The notes under the pieces are model-generated. The model did no database searches and was not told the DNA's origin. It saw only the letters and a list, made by a program, of their open reading frames with translations. Position numbers and translations under genes: made by a program. From RGIG4074 sp964459165 (GTDB lineage Bacteria > Bacillota > Clostridia > Christensenellales > Borkfalkiaceae), in contig CAYWKM010000020.1 of NCBI GenBank assembly GCA_964459165.1, positions 1 to 29,958 on the forward strand: a DNA stretch of 29,958 bases, written 5' to 3'. Shown one piece after another: positions 22,228-29,958 of this stretch (positions are counted from its first letter, which is position 1; the number at the start of each line of letters is the position of its first letter).

Positions 22228-24867
22228 TCAGATATCGTCGGTTTCGTCCGTCTCTTTCGTCTCCGCTTCGTCGACGGACGAACGGTCAAAAGTCTCCTCT
22301 CTTTCGGGCGCAGCGGCTTCTTTTTCCCCTTCGTCTTCGCCGTCCGACGCTTCGTCCTCTTCGATTTTTAAGGAAGCTTCCTCCTCCGCTTCGCGCTCGG
22401 CAACGGCTACCGTCGAAACCTCGCTGTCGCGCACGTTCATAAGCTTTACGCCCACGGTGTTTCTTCCTATGACGGAAATCCCGTCCACGTGCATGCGAAT
22501 GATCGTACCGTCTGCGGAAATAATCATCGCGTCGTCGTCGTCGGAGACGAGCTTCAATCCCACGAGTCGACCCGTCTTTTGATTAAATTCGCCCGCCTTA
22601 ATGCCCTTGCCCGCACGGGATTGCAAGCGATAATCGTCAAGGGAGCTGCGCTTGCCGTAGCCGTTCGAGGTAATGGTGAGCACCTTCTTCGTCTTATCGA
22701 CGACGAGCATATCGATGAGGCTCTCCCCCTCGTCCAAAAGGATGGCCCGTACGCCTTGCGTATCCCTACCCATGGGACGCACGTCGTTCTCGGAGAAACG
22801 GATGCACTTGCCCGTATCGGAAGCGACGATAATCTCGTCGTTCCCGTCCACGTACTGAACAGAGATAAGTTCGTCTCCCTCCGCGATTTTAATGGCGATT
22901 TTTCCGCCGCGCTGAATACGGGCAAACTCGCCGACGGCGGTCTTTTTGATGAGTCCGGAACGAGTGGCGAAAATAAGATATCCGCCTTTATCCCTCGCGA
23001 GGATGGGGAGGAGAGAAGCGACCTTTTCCCCTTGATCGAGCTGTACGATATTGACGACGGCTCTGCCGCGCGCCGTACGGTTCGCTTCGGGAATTTCATA
23101 TCCTTTCAGAGAATATACCTTTCCGATATTGGAGAATAAGAGAATTTCGTCGTGCGTGGAGGCGATAAACATCTTTTCGATGAAGTCGTCCTCCTTGCTC
23201 TTATGCGCGGTGACGCCCACGCCGCCGCGGTTCTGCGCCCTGTATTCGGCTACGGGAAGCCGCTTGATATAGCCCGCGTGCGTCATGGAAATGACGACGT
23301 CTTCCTCGTCGATGAGGTCGGCCTCCTCGATTTCGCCGTAATCCACGGAAATTTCCGTTTTTCTCGGCGAGGGATATTTTTCCTTGATCGCCAAAAGATC
23401 GCTCTTTATGATCTGCACGACGCGATCTTCGCGCGCGAGGATATCCTTCAAATCGGCGATTGTGGCGCGCAGTCCGTCGAGCTCCTCGTTGAGCTTTTCG
23501 ACTTCCAGTGAAGTGAGACGTTGCAGCCGCATTTCCAAAATGGCGTTCGATTGCTTTTCATCCAGCTCGAAGGAAGTCATGAGCCTGTTGACGGCGTCCA
23601 CTTTATCCTTGGATTCCTTGATGATTCGAATGACTTCGTCGATATTCGCGAGCGCGAGGACGAGTCCCGCGATGATGTGCGCGCGCTCCTCCGTCTTATT
23701 CAGATCGTACCTCGTGCGGCGCACGATGACCTCTTTCTGATGCTCGAGATAAACTTCGAGGCATTCCTTTAAATTCAGAAGCTTCGGTTCCGTCCCCTTG
23801 TTGACAAGGGCGAGAAGAATGATTCCGTCGGAAATTTGAAGATTCGTATGCTTATACAGCGCGTTCAGCACGACCTGCGAATTTGCGTCCTTTTTTACTT
23901 CGATGACGATTCGCATACCGTGGCGGTCGGATTCCTCCTTCACGTCGGCGATTCCTTCCAGCCGCTTATCCCGCACCATGTCGGCGATCGTCTTGATGAG
24001 CATGGCTTTATTGACCTGATAGGGAAGCTCCGTCACGACGATGCGGCTTCTGGTTGTGTTTCCCGATTGATATTCCTCGATTTCGCACTTGCTGCGGACG
24101 ATAATGCTCCCCATGCCCGTGCGATAAGCCTTGCGGATTCCGCTCCTGCCCATGATCACGCCGCCCGTGGGGAAGTCGGGCGAAGGGATGTAATTGACGA
24201 GCTCGTCGATCGTAATTTCGGGATTATCCATCAAGGCGATCGTCGCGTCGATCACCTCGCCTAAATTATGGGGAGGGATATTCGTCGCCATACCCACTGC
24301 GATGCCGTCCGCGCCGTTGACCAAAAGGTTGGGAAAACGGGCGGGCAGGACGAAAGGTTCTTCTTCCGTTCCGTCGAAATTCGGCAGAAAGTCGACCGTC
24401 TCCTTATCGAGATCTCGAAGCATTTCGTTGGCAAGGCGGGAGAGTCTCGCTTCGGTGTAACGCATCGCCGCAGGGGGATCGCCGTCCACGGATCCGAAAT
24501 TGCCGTGTCCGTCCACCAAGGGGAAATTAATGGAAAAATCCTGCGCGAGGCGGACGAGCGCGTCGTAAACGGAGGAATCGCCGTGAGGGTGATATTTACC
24601 GAGAACGTCGCCGACGATCTTCGCGCATTTTCTGTAAGGTTTATCGGACGTGATGCCGAGCTCGGACATCGCGTATAAAATTCTTCTGTGAACGGGTTTT
24701 AACCCGTCGCGCGCGTCGGGAATGGCGCGCGATTTGTTTACCGCCATGGCGTATTCCATAAACGACTTTTTGAGTTCGCCGTTTACCTCGGTATCGAGCG
24801 TTTTCGTCATGGCGAGCGTCTTTTTGAACTCTTCTGTAAGCTCCTGACTCGTTTCTCTCTTTGCCAT
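22228..24867 (-). CDS. gyrA: DNA gyrase subunit A
   Basis: GyrA cuts and rejoins DNA in the gyrase tetramer that introduces negative supercoils. The 879-residue protein has the catalytic Y137 (AAMRYTE), and the quinolone-determining region HPHGDSSVYD with S98 and D102, the drug-sensitive residues. The C-terminal beta-pinwheel follows about residue 525. The GyrA-box at 545-551 reads QNRGGVG in place of Q[RK]RGG[RK]G. The last 55 residues (about 823-879) are strongly acidic. AGAGG precedes the ATG by eight bases. Only 14 bases separate it from gyrB, and the supercoiling pair rather than topoisomerase IV is supported by GyrB. Confidence 0.96.
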   Translation of the reverse strand: MAKRETSQELTEEFKKTLAMTKTLDTEVNGELKKSFMEYAMAVNKSRAIPDARDGLKPVHRRILYAMSELGITSDKPYRKCAKIVGDVLGKYHPHGDSSVYDALVRLAQDFSINFPLVDGHGNFGSVDGDPPAAMRYTEARLSRLANEMLRDLDKETVDFLPNFDGTEEEPFVLPARFPNLLVNGADGIAVGMATNIPPHNLGEVIDATIALMDNPEITIDELVNYIPSPDFPTGGVIMGRSGIRKAYRTGMGSIIVRSKCEIEEYQSGNTTRSRIVVTELPYQVNKAMLIKTIADMVRDKRLEGIADVKEESDRHGMRIVIEVKKDANSQVVLNALYKHTNLQISDGIILLALVNKGTEPKLLNLKECLEVYLEHQKEVIVRRTRYDLNKTEERAHIIAGLVLALANIDEVIRIIKESKDKVDAVNRLMTSFELDEKQSNAILEMRLQRLTSLEVEKLNEELDGLRATIADLKDILAREDRVVQIIKSDLLAIKEKYPSPRKTEISVDYGEIEEADLIDEEDVVISMTHAGYIKRLPVAEYRAQNRGGVGVTAHKSKEDDFIEKMFIASTHDEILLFSNIGKVYSLKGYEIPEANRTARGRAVVNIVQLDQGEKVASLLPILARDKGGYLIFATRSGLIKKTAVGEFARIQRGGKIAIKIAEGDELISVQYVDGNDEIIVASDTGKCIRFSENDVRPMGRDTQGVRAILLDEGESLIDMLVVDKTKKVLTITSNGYGKRSSLDDYRLQSRAGKGIKAGEFNQKTGRLVGLKLVSDDDDAMIISADGTIIRMHVDGISVIGRNTVGVKLMNVRDSEVSTVAVAEREAEEEASLKIEEDEASDGEDEGEKEAAAPEREETFDRSSVDEAETKETDETDDI

Positions 24868-24881
24868 ATATTATGCCTCTC

Positions 24882-26816
24882 TTACATGGATCCGTACGTA
24901 TCGGCGGAATCGACGATCGCAGCGTTTTCTTGTATAAATTGCCGTCTGAGTTCGGGATGTTCCCCCATCAGAAGGGAAAACATTTTATCCGCCTCCACGG
25001 CGTCTTTCATGGTGATTCTTCTTAAAGTCCTCGTCGCGGGATTCATCGTCGTGTCCCATAGCTGATCGGTACTCATTTCACCGAGCCCCTTGTATCGCTG
25101 AAATTCAATCTGCTTCGCCTTATCCGCGTGCGCCTCGATGAACAGCCTCTGTTCCTCGTCGGTATAAAGATATACGTCCGGCTCCCCCTTGATGCAGGCT
25201 TTATATAAAGGAGGAACGGCGGAATACACGTGTCCGTGCTCGATCAGCGGACGCATATAGCGGAAGATGAACGTGAGGAGCAAAATGCGGATATGCGCGC
25301 CGTCTACGTCCGCGTCCGTCATAGAGATGATTCTGTCGTAACGAAGCTTGCTCTCGTCGAAATCGTCTAAAATACCGCAGCCGAAGGCGGTAATCATATC
25401 TTTGATGGTATCGCTCTCCAAAACGCGATTGAGCCTTACCTTTTCCACGTTCAGAATTTTCCCTCTGAGCGGGAGAACCGCCTGAAAACGCCGATCCCTC
25501 CCCTGCTTTGCCGTGCCGCCTGCGGAATCGCCCTCCACGATATAAATTTCGCAGAGCTCGCTGCGCTTATCCGAGCAATCGGCGAGTTTGCCGGGCAAAG
25601 TCGTACTCTCCAAAACGCCCTTCCTGCGAGTGAGATCTCTCGCCGACCTCGCGGCCTCCCTCGCCTTCTGCGCGGTGAGGCAACGCAAAACGAGCTCCTT
25701 CGCCGCAGAGGGATTTTCTTCCAGAAAGGCGCCCATATGTTCGGTCACGCACTTTGCGACGAACGTCTTAATCGTACTGTTGTTCAGTTTATCCTTCGTC
25801 TGCGACTCGAACTGCGCGTTAATGAGTTTGACGGAAACGACCGCCGTAATCCCTTCGCGCACATCCTCGCCCGTGAGCTTTTCGCTCTCCTTTAAGAGGT
25901 TCAGCTTATGTCCGCTCTCGTTGATGACCTTTGTGAGCGCGAGCTTCAACCCTTCGACGTGCGTGCCGCCGTCGATCGTATTCACGTTATTCGCATAGGA
26001 ATAGATGACTTCGTTATAGCTCTCGTTATATTGAATGGCCACCTCGCAGGTAGTGTCGCCCGAAGACTCCTCGAAATATACGGGAGAAGAAAAGAGAACC
26101 TCGTTATCCTTATTGAGTTCCTCCACCAGCGAGCGGATTCCCCCCTCGTAATAAAAGGAATCGCTCTTCTCTTTTCCCGCGCGCTTGTCCTCCAAGGTAA
26201 TGGTGAGTCCTTTATTGAGATAAGCGAGCTCGCGCAGGCGCGTCTTCAACATATCGTATTTAAACTCGATCGTCTCGAAAATTTCTTTATCCGGAAAAAA
26301 AGTGACCTTCGTCCCCGTCCGATCGGTATCGCCCACGATCGCGAGCGCGCGCTGAGGCACTCCCCTGTTATATACCTGCTTATAGATATGACCGTCCTGA
26401 TACACTTCCGCTTCCAACCATTCGGAGAGCGCGTTGACCGCCTTTACCCCGACGCCGTGGAGGCCGGAGGAAACCTTATACCCGGAATCTCCGCCGAATT
26501 TTCCGCCCGCGTTCACCTTGGTAAAGACGACCTCCACGGTGGAAACTCCTTCTTTGGGATGAATCGCCGTAGGAATTCCCCTGCCGTTATCGGAAACGGT
26601 GCAGCTTCCGTCGGCGTTGATCGTCACTTCAATCAAATCGCAATAGCCGGCGAGCGCCTCGTCGATGGAGTTATCGACGACCTCGTGCACGAGATGATGC
26701 AGTCCCTTTTCGTCCGTAGAACTGATATACATGCCCGGGCGTTTTCTTATATGTTCGAGCCCGTCGAGAACCTGTATTTGCTCCGCGCCGTACTCGTTTT
26801 CCACTTTTTCACTCAT
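24882..26816 (-). CDS. gyrB: DNA gyrase subunit B
   Basis: GyrB hydrolyses ATP to drive strand passage. The 644-residue protein has the GHKL ATPase with E45, N49 (HEVVDNSIDEALAG) and D76 (SDNGRGIP), the lysine of QTK at 341, and the TOPRIM metal site with EGDSAGG (428-434) and DADVDG (501-506). The C-terminus has the GyrB motif QRYKGLGEM. The ATG has a GGAG about 12 bases upstream, a long spacing. It heads a gyrB-gyrA operon directly upstream of the S10 cluster; no recF or dnaN is next to it. Confidence 0.97.
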   Translation of the reverse strand: MSEKVENEYGAEQIQVLDGLEHIRKRPGMYISSTDEKGLHHLVHEVVDNSIDEALAGYCDLIEVTINADGSCTVSDNGRGIPTAIHPKEGVSTVEVVFTKVNAGGKFGGDSGYKVSSGLHGVGVKAVNALSEWLEAEVYQDGHIYKQVYNRGVPQRALAIVGDTDRTGTKVTFFPDKEIFETIEFKYDMLKTRLRELAYLNKGLTITLEDKRAGKEKSDSFYYEGGIRSLVEELNKDNEVLFSSPVYFEESSGDTTCEVAIQYNESYNEVIYSYANNVNTIDGGTHVEGLKLALTKVINESGHKLNLLKESEKLTGEDVREGITAVVSVKLINAQFESQTKDKLNNSTIKTFVAKCVTEHMGAFLEENPSAAKELVLRCLTAQKAREAARSARDLTRRKGVLESTTLPGKLADCSDKRSELCEIYIVEGDSAGGTAKQGRDRRFQAVLPLRGKILNVEKVRLNRVLESDTIKDMITAFGCGILDDFDESKLRYDRIISMTDADVDGAHIRILLLTFIFRYMRPLIEHGHVYSAVPPLYKACIKGEPDVYLYTDEEQRLFIEAHADKAKQIEFQRYKGLGEMSTDQLWDTTMNPATRTLRRITMKDAVEADKMFSLLMGEHPELRRQFIQENAAIVDSADTYGSM

Positions 26817-26855
26817 GATAACCGATATCTCCTACCTAAAAAAATTTACTCTTTT

Positions 26856-26884
26856 ATTATACCACATCCCAAAAAAAAAGTCAT
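26856..26884 (-). promoter_or_regulatory. promoter of gyrB-gyrA
   Basis: TATAAT (26856-26861) with extended TGG has a 17-bp spacer to ATGACT (26879-26884), a four-of-six match to the -35. The spacer contains nine consecutive T residues. The start would be near 26849, giving a leader of about 33 nt. A full TTGACA at 26892-26897 is 30 bp from the TATAAT, too far to be its partner. Confidence 0.75.
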
Positions 26885-27030
26885 CTGCTTTTGTCAAGAT
26901 TTTTCAGCTTTTTAACGGAAGGCACGAATTTTCAGCCGTTATTTTGGATTGTAAGGGATTTCAGCCTCCGGAAAGATAAAAGTTTAACTTTTTGAAAAAT
27001 CCGTCTGAATATAAATTTTCGGCTGAAAGC

Positions 27031-27064
27031 AAAAAACGCCGAACTGCTTGTTCACAGCTCGGCG
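27031..27064 (-). terminator. intrinsic terminator of the tldD-tldE operon
   Basis: A 10-bp stem (27037-27046 with 27055-27064) has an eight-base loop. One pair is G-U on the minus-strand RNA but a mismatch on the other strand, so it is built for this direction. Six T residues follow (27031-27036). Confidence 0.92.
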
Positions 27065-27091
27065 TTCGTTTCCGATCGATTTTTTACGGTT

Positions 27092-28318
27092 TTATTTTTC
27101 TCTATTGACGATATTCGCTTTCGCTACGATATACGGCGCCGAATTTTTATATACGCCGTTTTTCGCAACGCCGATAAAACGATCGCCGAATAAATCCTTC
27201 ACGTTACAGGTAATCGCATAGCCGGGAAGCTTACCGACAAGCTTCCCGTTCTTCATGAGATAGGAAGCCTGCACGGGCAGAGAGAGCGTTCCGTCGGCGG
27301 TGACGTCGCCGCCCGAAGTAACGGAAACATAGACGACCTCCTTTTCCCCCGCGAGCGAAGAGATATCCTCCGCCGTAGGTTTTACCGTGAGCCCCGCCGC
27401 CGTTATCTGAGGAACGGAATCGTAAAAAGCGCCCGCCGTTCCCAAAGCCCTACAGCCGTATTTCGCCGCCGTCTTCTTGGTTGCGAGAAGCCCGTTAAAC
27501 ACGCCTCCTTCCACAAGATTTACGCAATCGTCCTCCGCGACCACGCCCTCCGCGTCGAAGAAGGGGATATTTTTCGCCCTTTTTGAATTTCTGTCGGCGG
27601 AGATCGTAAGCTTGTCGCTGAATATCTTTTCGCCGAACTTCCCGTCGAACAGGGAGAGATGATGATAATAGTAGTCGGCGGACAGATGGCTAACGACGTG
27701 TCCGATCGCCGAAGCGTCCATCGCGACGATCGCTTCGTTTCCTTCGGGCAATTCCGCGCTCTTCAAAAAAGCGTCGCAGATCGTCTTGACGCCGTTTGCC
27801 ACGTCGTCCTCGCTATATTCGTTCGTTTCGCTTTCATAAGTCTCGTCCATGATGTTCGCGGAGCCCTTGTGCTTTATCGTTATGGAAAACGCGAGAGAGT
27901 TTCCGCGGTAGAACAGCTTGGTATCTCCGGAGACGTAGCTCTTTTCCGTCTCGTCTAAAAGAATCTTGTTCCCGAACGTAAACCGAGGGTTTTCCTCCGC
28001 GAGCCTCTTCATCAGCTTTTTCATCGCGGCGACCAATTCCCCTGCGGGAATAATCTCTTTATAAACGTCCACGCTTCTCGTCAAGGGAGGATTCGCCGAA
28101 TCGGGATATTCGATGCCGAGGGCGAGATTCTTTTCCGCCTCCCTTCTGAGCTCGTCGATATCGCAGGAGCCGACTCTTCCGGCAACGCCGATGCTTTTGC
28201 CGTCGTATAGACGCACCGTAGTCTCGACGTTCGTGTTGATCCTCATGGAATCGATCTGCCCCGCAGTAATATTAAAACATTTGGAAGTCGTCTTGTTTGT
28301 AATCAATTCTTCACGCAT
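27092..28318 (-). CDS. TldE/PmbA-like metalloprotease partner subunit
   Basis: This 408-residue protein belongs to the TldD/PmbA (peptidase U62) family. The N-terminal domain includes TSKCFNITAGQIDSMRINTNVETTVRLYDGKSIGVAG; the C-terminal domain includes VAMDASAIGHVVSHLSAD at the position where TldD has its zinc motif. It lacks HExxxH, so it is the non-catalytic partner. In Escherichia coli, TldD and TldE act as a heterodimer that processes peptides such as microcin B17 and degrades unfolded ones. GAGGAG lies six bases before the ATG. It follows tldD by 10 bases and ends in a terminator. Confidence 0.88.
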   Translation of the reverse strand: MREELITNKTTSKCFNITAGQIDSMRINTNVETTVRLYDGKSIGVAGRVGSCDIDELRREAEKNLALGIEYPDSANPPLTRSVDVYKEIIPAGELVAAMKKLMKRLAEENPRFTFGNKILLDETEKSYVSGDTKLFYRGNSLAFSITIKHKGSANIMDETYESETNEYSEDDVANGVKTICDAFLKSAELPEGNEAIVAMDASAIGHVVSHLSADYYYHHLSLFDGKFGEKIFSDKLTISADRNSKRAKNIPFFDAEGVVAEDDCVNLVEGGVFNGLLATKKTAAKYGCRALGTAGAFYDSVPQITAAGLTVKPTAEDISSLAGEKEVVYVSVTSGGDVTADGTLSLPVQASYLMKNGKLVGKLPGYAITCNVKDLFGDRFIGVAKNGVYKNSAPYIVAKANIVNREK

Positions 28319-28328
28319 TTTCGTCTCC

Positions 28329-29663
28329 TCACTGAACGTTCATTTTACTCACTCTGATGTGCGGGCCGCCGAATCCGACGGGAAGCGGTCCCTGCTCCAT
28401 TTTGCCGCAGCCGCCCGTGACGAAGGACAAAACCGTCTCGTCGTCGGCGACGCCGTCTATATATCCCAACGTCTCGAATACGTTTCCTGTAAGAACGGCG
28501 ATCTTTACGGGCGCGCCGACCTTTCCGTCCACGATTTCGTAAGCGAGGGAAGGAGCGATGGTAAACGTGCTCATGCCCGAGCCGTGCTTAATTGTTTTGA
28601 CGTAATATCCGTGCTTTACGCCGGCGAACAACTCCTCCACCGTGGACGAACCGCCCTTGATGATTGTATTCGTCATGCGAACGATCGGCTCAAAATCGCA
28701 ATTCAGAGCTCTGGCGTTGCCCGTCAAATCTTCATTTAAAAAGGCTGCGGTAGCTCCGCTGTGCAATCTTCCCGCAAGATAGCCGTCCTTAATGAGATAA
28801 TTCATTCTCGCCTTTGTTCCTTCGTCGTCGTAAGGGACGTAACCGGAGCCGAAGAGAGCGCCCGTTTCATAAATCGTGAGCAAATCGCTGCCCACTTTTT
28901 TGCCGATCTGCCATTCTTTCGCCATCGTTTCGTCGCCGATCATAAAATCCGCTTCGCTCTTATGCCCGAAGGATTCGTGCGCGAACACTCCCGCGGCGAT
29001 GGGAGCCAAAACGACGGGATATGTTCCCGCCTCTACCGGCTTCGCCGTCGTGACGTAGGCTTCCATCTCCGAAAGGAAATCCTTGATTTCCTCTTCCTTG
29101 ATCACGCTGTCCTCGTACCGACTGCCCGCTCTCTGCAACGCGTCGGTAAATTGCTCCCCGTTGTACGAAAAAGCGGCGGCCAAGGAAATGCCCGTAGTCT
29201 GATAATCGTATTTTAAAGACGATCCTTTGCTGGAATAAAATTCATAAAAAGAGTATCTGTCGAGATATCTCCCCATGCTCAGCGTGAGATGCTCGCTCTT
29301 CAAGAGGGCGCATCCGGCGGCAAGTCGTTTTAGCTTTTCCTCCGCAGAGACGTCTTTCACGCAACAAGAAGCAAACCGAACGGCCTCGTCTACATTGACC
29401 TCGTACCTCTTTACGATGGGATGGTTGAGAATATCGGGATTGGGCTTCGCGTATGCGTACAGAGCGTCAAGCTCCTCTTGGATATTGTCGACGTCCGAGG
29501 TGGAAGAATAATACCACATATCGCCGTCAAACACGCGCAAAAAAGCCTTCTTCAGATTGGTGATCTTCCGTTCCTCCAACGCGCCGTTTTTCAGACCGAT
29601 CGTCGTCGTGAACCTGTCCTCTATGCGAACGTCCGCATAAAAGCCCTCTTTGAATTGAAACAT
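28329..29663 (-). CDS. TldD-like metalloprotease catalytic subunit
   Basis: This 444-residue protein carries the zinc motif HESFGH (229-234, HExxxH) and the TldD C-terminal cysteine C419 in VTGGCGKMEQG, followed by GFGGPHIRV. The N-terminal domain (DVRIEDRFTTTIGLKNGALE) matches the family. With the partner encoded downstream it should form a heterodimer whose channel takes unfolded or short peptides. AAAGGAG lies seven bases before the ATG. No peptide-modification gene is visible in the window, so a specific substrate cannot be named. Confidence 0.92.
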   Translation of the reverse strand: MFQFKEGFYADVRIEDRFTTTIGLKNGALEERKITNLKKAFLRVFDGDMWYYSSTSDVDNIQEELDALYAYAKPNPDILNHPIVKRYEVNVDEAVRFASCCVKDVSAEEKLKRLAAGCALLKSEHLTLSMGRYLDRYSFYEFYSSKGSSLKYDYQTTGISLAAAFSYNGEQFTDALQRAGSRYEDSVIKEEEIKDFLSEMEAYVTTAKPVEAGTYPVVLAPIAAGVFAHESFGHKSEADFMIGDETMAKEWQIGKKVGSDLLTIYETGALFGSGYVPYDDEGTKARMNYLIKDGYLAGRLHSGATAAFLNEDLTGNARALNCDFEPIVRMTNTIIKGGSSTVEELFAGVKHGYYVKTIKHGSGMSTFTIAPSLAYEIVDGKVGAPVKIAVLTGNVFETLGYIDGVADDETVLSFVTGGCGKMEQGPLPVGFGGPHIRVSKMNVQ

Positions 29664-29958
29664 TTTTCTACTCCTTTACTATAGCTTTCATTTATATGAT
29701 AAAAATAACGGACAAACCGATAAGCGACTTTTCGTTGTCTTGAAAGTTTTTCAGCCCTTCCTCCTTCCCTCCGATTGTTCGTTCCTAATTATATTACAAT
29801 TATATAGTTATATAATAAACGGTTTTTTGACCGTCGAAACAGAACCTTCAAAAAAGCCGATTTTTTTTCAGCGAAGACGTCGCTCTTCTTAACGGAAAGA
29901 AATTCTCCGAGACAAAAGGGAATCCCGCCCGTTTCGAAAGAGCGCCTTCCTCTCATTT
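29664..29958 (-). other. intergenic region upstream of tldD
   Basis: These 295 bases hold no gene I can support. The minus strand has two possible -10 boxes (TATAAT at 29788-29793 and 29799-29804) without a good -35, hairpins AGCGA/TCGCT (29870-29884) and ACGGT/ACCGT (29818-29834), and a purine-rich GGAGGGAAGGAGGAAGGG (29755-29772). A 55-codon frame from ATG 29956 to 29789 and a frame open from the edge to 29889 may be the end of an upstream gene, but neither has clear coding character. Confidence 0.4.

Noticed and set aside
22228..26816. Topoisomerase IV (parE-parC) instead of gyrase
   Set aside because: The B subunit matches GyrB throughout, and the A subunit has a full C-terminal pinwheel with a GyrA-box, although altered.
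26892..26897. TTGACA upstream of gyrB as the -35 box
   Set aside because: It is 30 bp from the only good -10, and the position 17 bp downstream of it holds a T-run.
25908..26915. A 335-codon open frame on the plus strand
   Set aside because: It is the antisense shadow of gyrB and crosses the gyrB promoter. The same reasoning excludes the long plus-strand frames opposite map/adk (9574-10563) and rplE/rplX (15551-16396).
29789..29956. A 55-codon frame at the right edge (starts MRGRRSFETGG)
   Set aside because: No site can be seen upstream because of the window edge, the C-terminal part runs into AT-rich promoter-like DNA, and no family is recognisable.

Overview
The window looks like a chromosome segment from a low-to-mid GC Firmicute of the class Clostridia, probably an uncultivated gut-type lineage. 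The reasons are the Gram-positive gene order of the S10-spc-alpha ribosomal cluster with adk-map-infA-rpmJ inside it, zinc-type S14 and L36, a zinc-lid adenylate kinase, strong AGGAGG-type ribosome binding sites, and TTGACA/TATAAT promoters that nearly all carry an extended TGn. It also has BspA-like leucine-rich-repeat and GLUG-type surface proteins. Genus cannot be told from sequence reading alone. Every convincing gene is on the minus strand, so the window reads right to left.

Right end (29958 to 27092): an intergenic region, then a TldD/TldE (PmbA) metalloprotease gene pair closed by a clear terminator. Next (26861 to 22170): gyrB-gyrA, encoding DNA gyrase, with its own promoter and a terminator. 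A 526-base gap holds the gyrA terminator, a second hairpin and the S10 promoter with a leader of about 238 nt.

Centre (21974 to 5910): the full ribosomal cluster. The S10 block runs rpsJ, rplC, rplD, rplW, rplB, rpsS, rplV, rpsC, rplP, rpmC, rpsQ. The spc block runs rplN, rplX, rplE, rpsZ, rpsH, rplF, rplR, rpsE, rpmD, rplO, secY, adk, map, infA, rpmJ. A consensus promoter after rpmJ starts the alpha block: rpsM, rpsK, rpsD, rpoA, rplQ. A strong terminator follows rplQ. Together these genes make most of the primary ribosomal proteins, the RNA polymerase alpha subunit, the SecY channel, and factors for initiation and N-terminal methionine removal.

Left end (5902 to 1) is accessory: a GNAT acetyltransferase, a membrane-anchored GLUG/beta-helix protein with an internal duplication, a BspA-like LRR lipoprotein with its own promoter and terminator, and a TetR-ABC ATPase-ABC-2 permease operon. 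That operon's promoter is overlapped by palindromes that suggest autoregulation. The first codons of another gene lie at the left edge.

I see no tRNA, rRNA, CRISPR array, insertion sequence or phage gene. Most of the window is conserved housekeeping DNA. The points most worth checking are the stem-loops before secY, the tldD/tldE-gyrBA linkage, the unusual L17 and GyrA sequences, and the two surface proteins. I do not see a convincing new multi-gene system.
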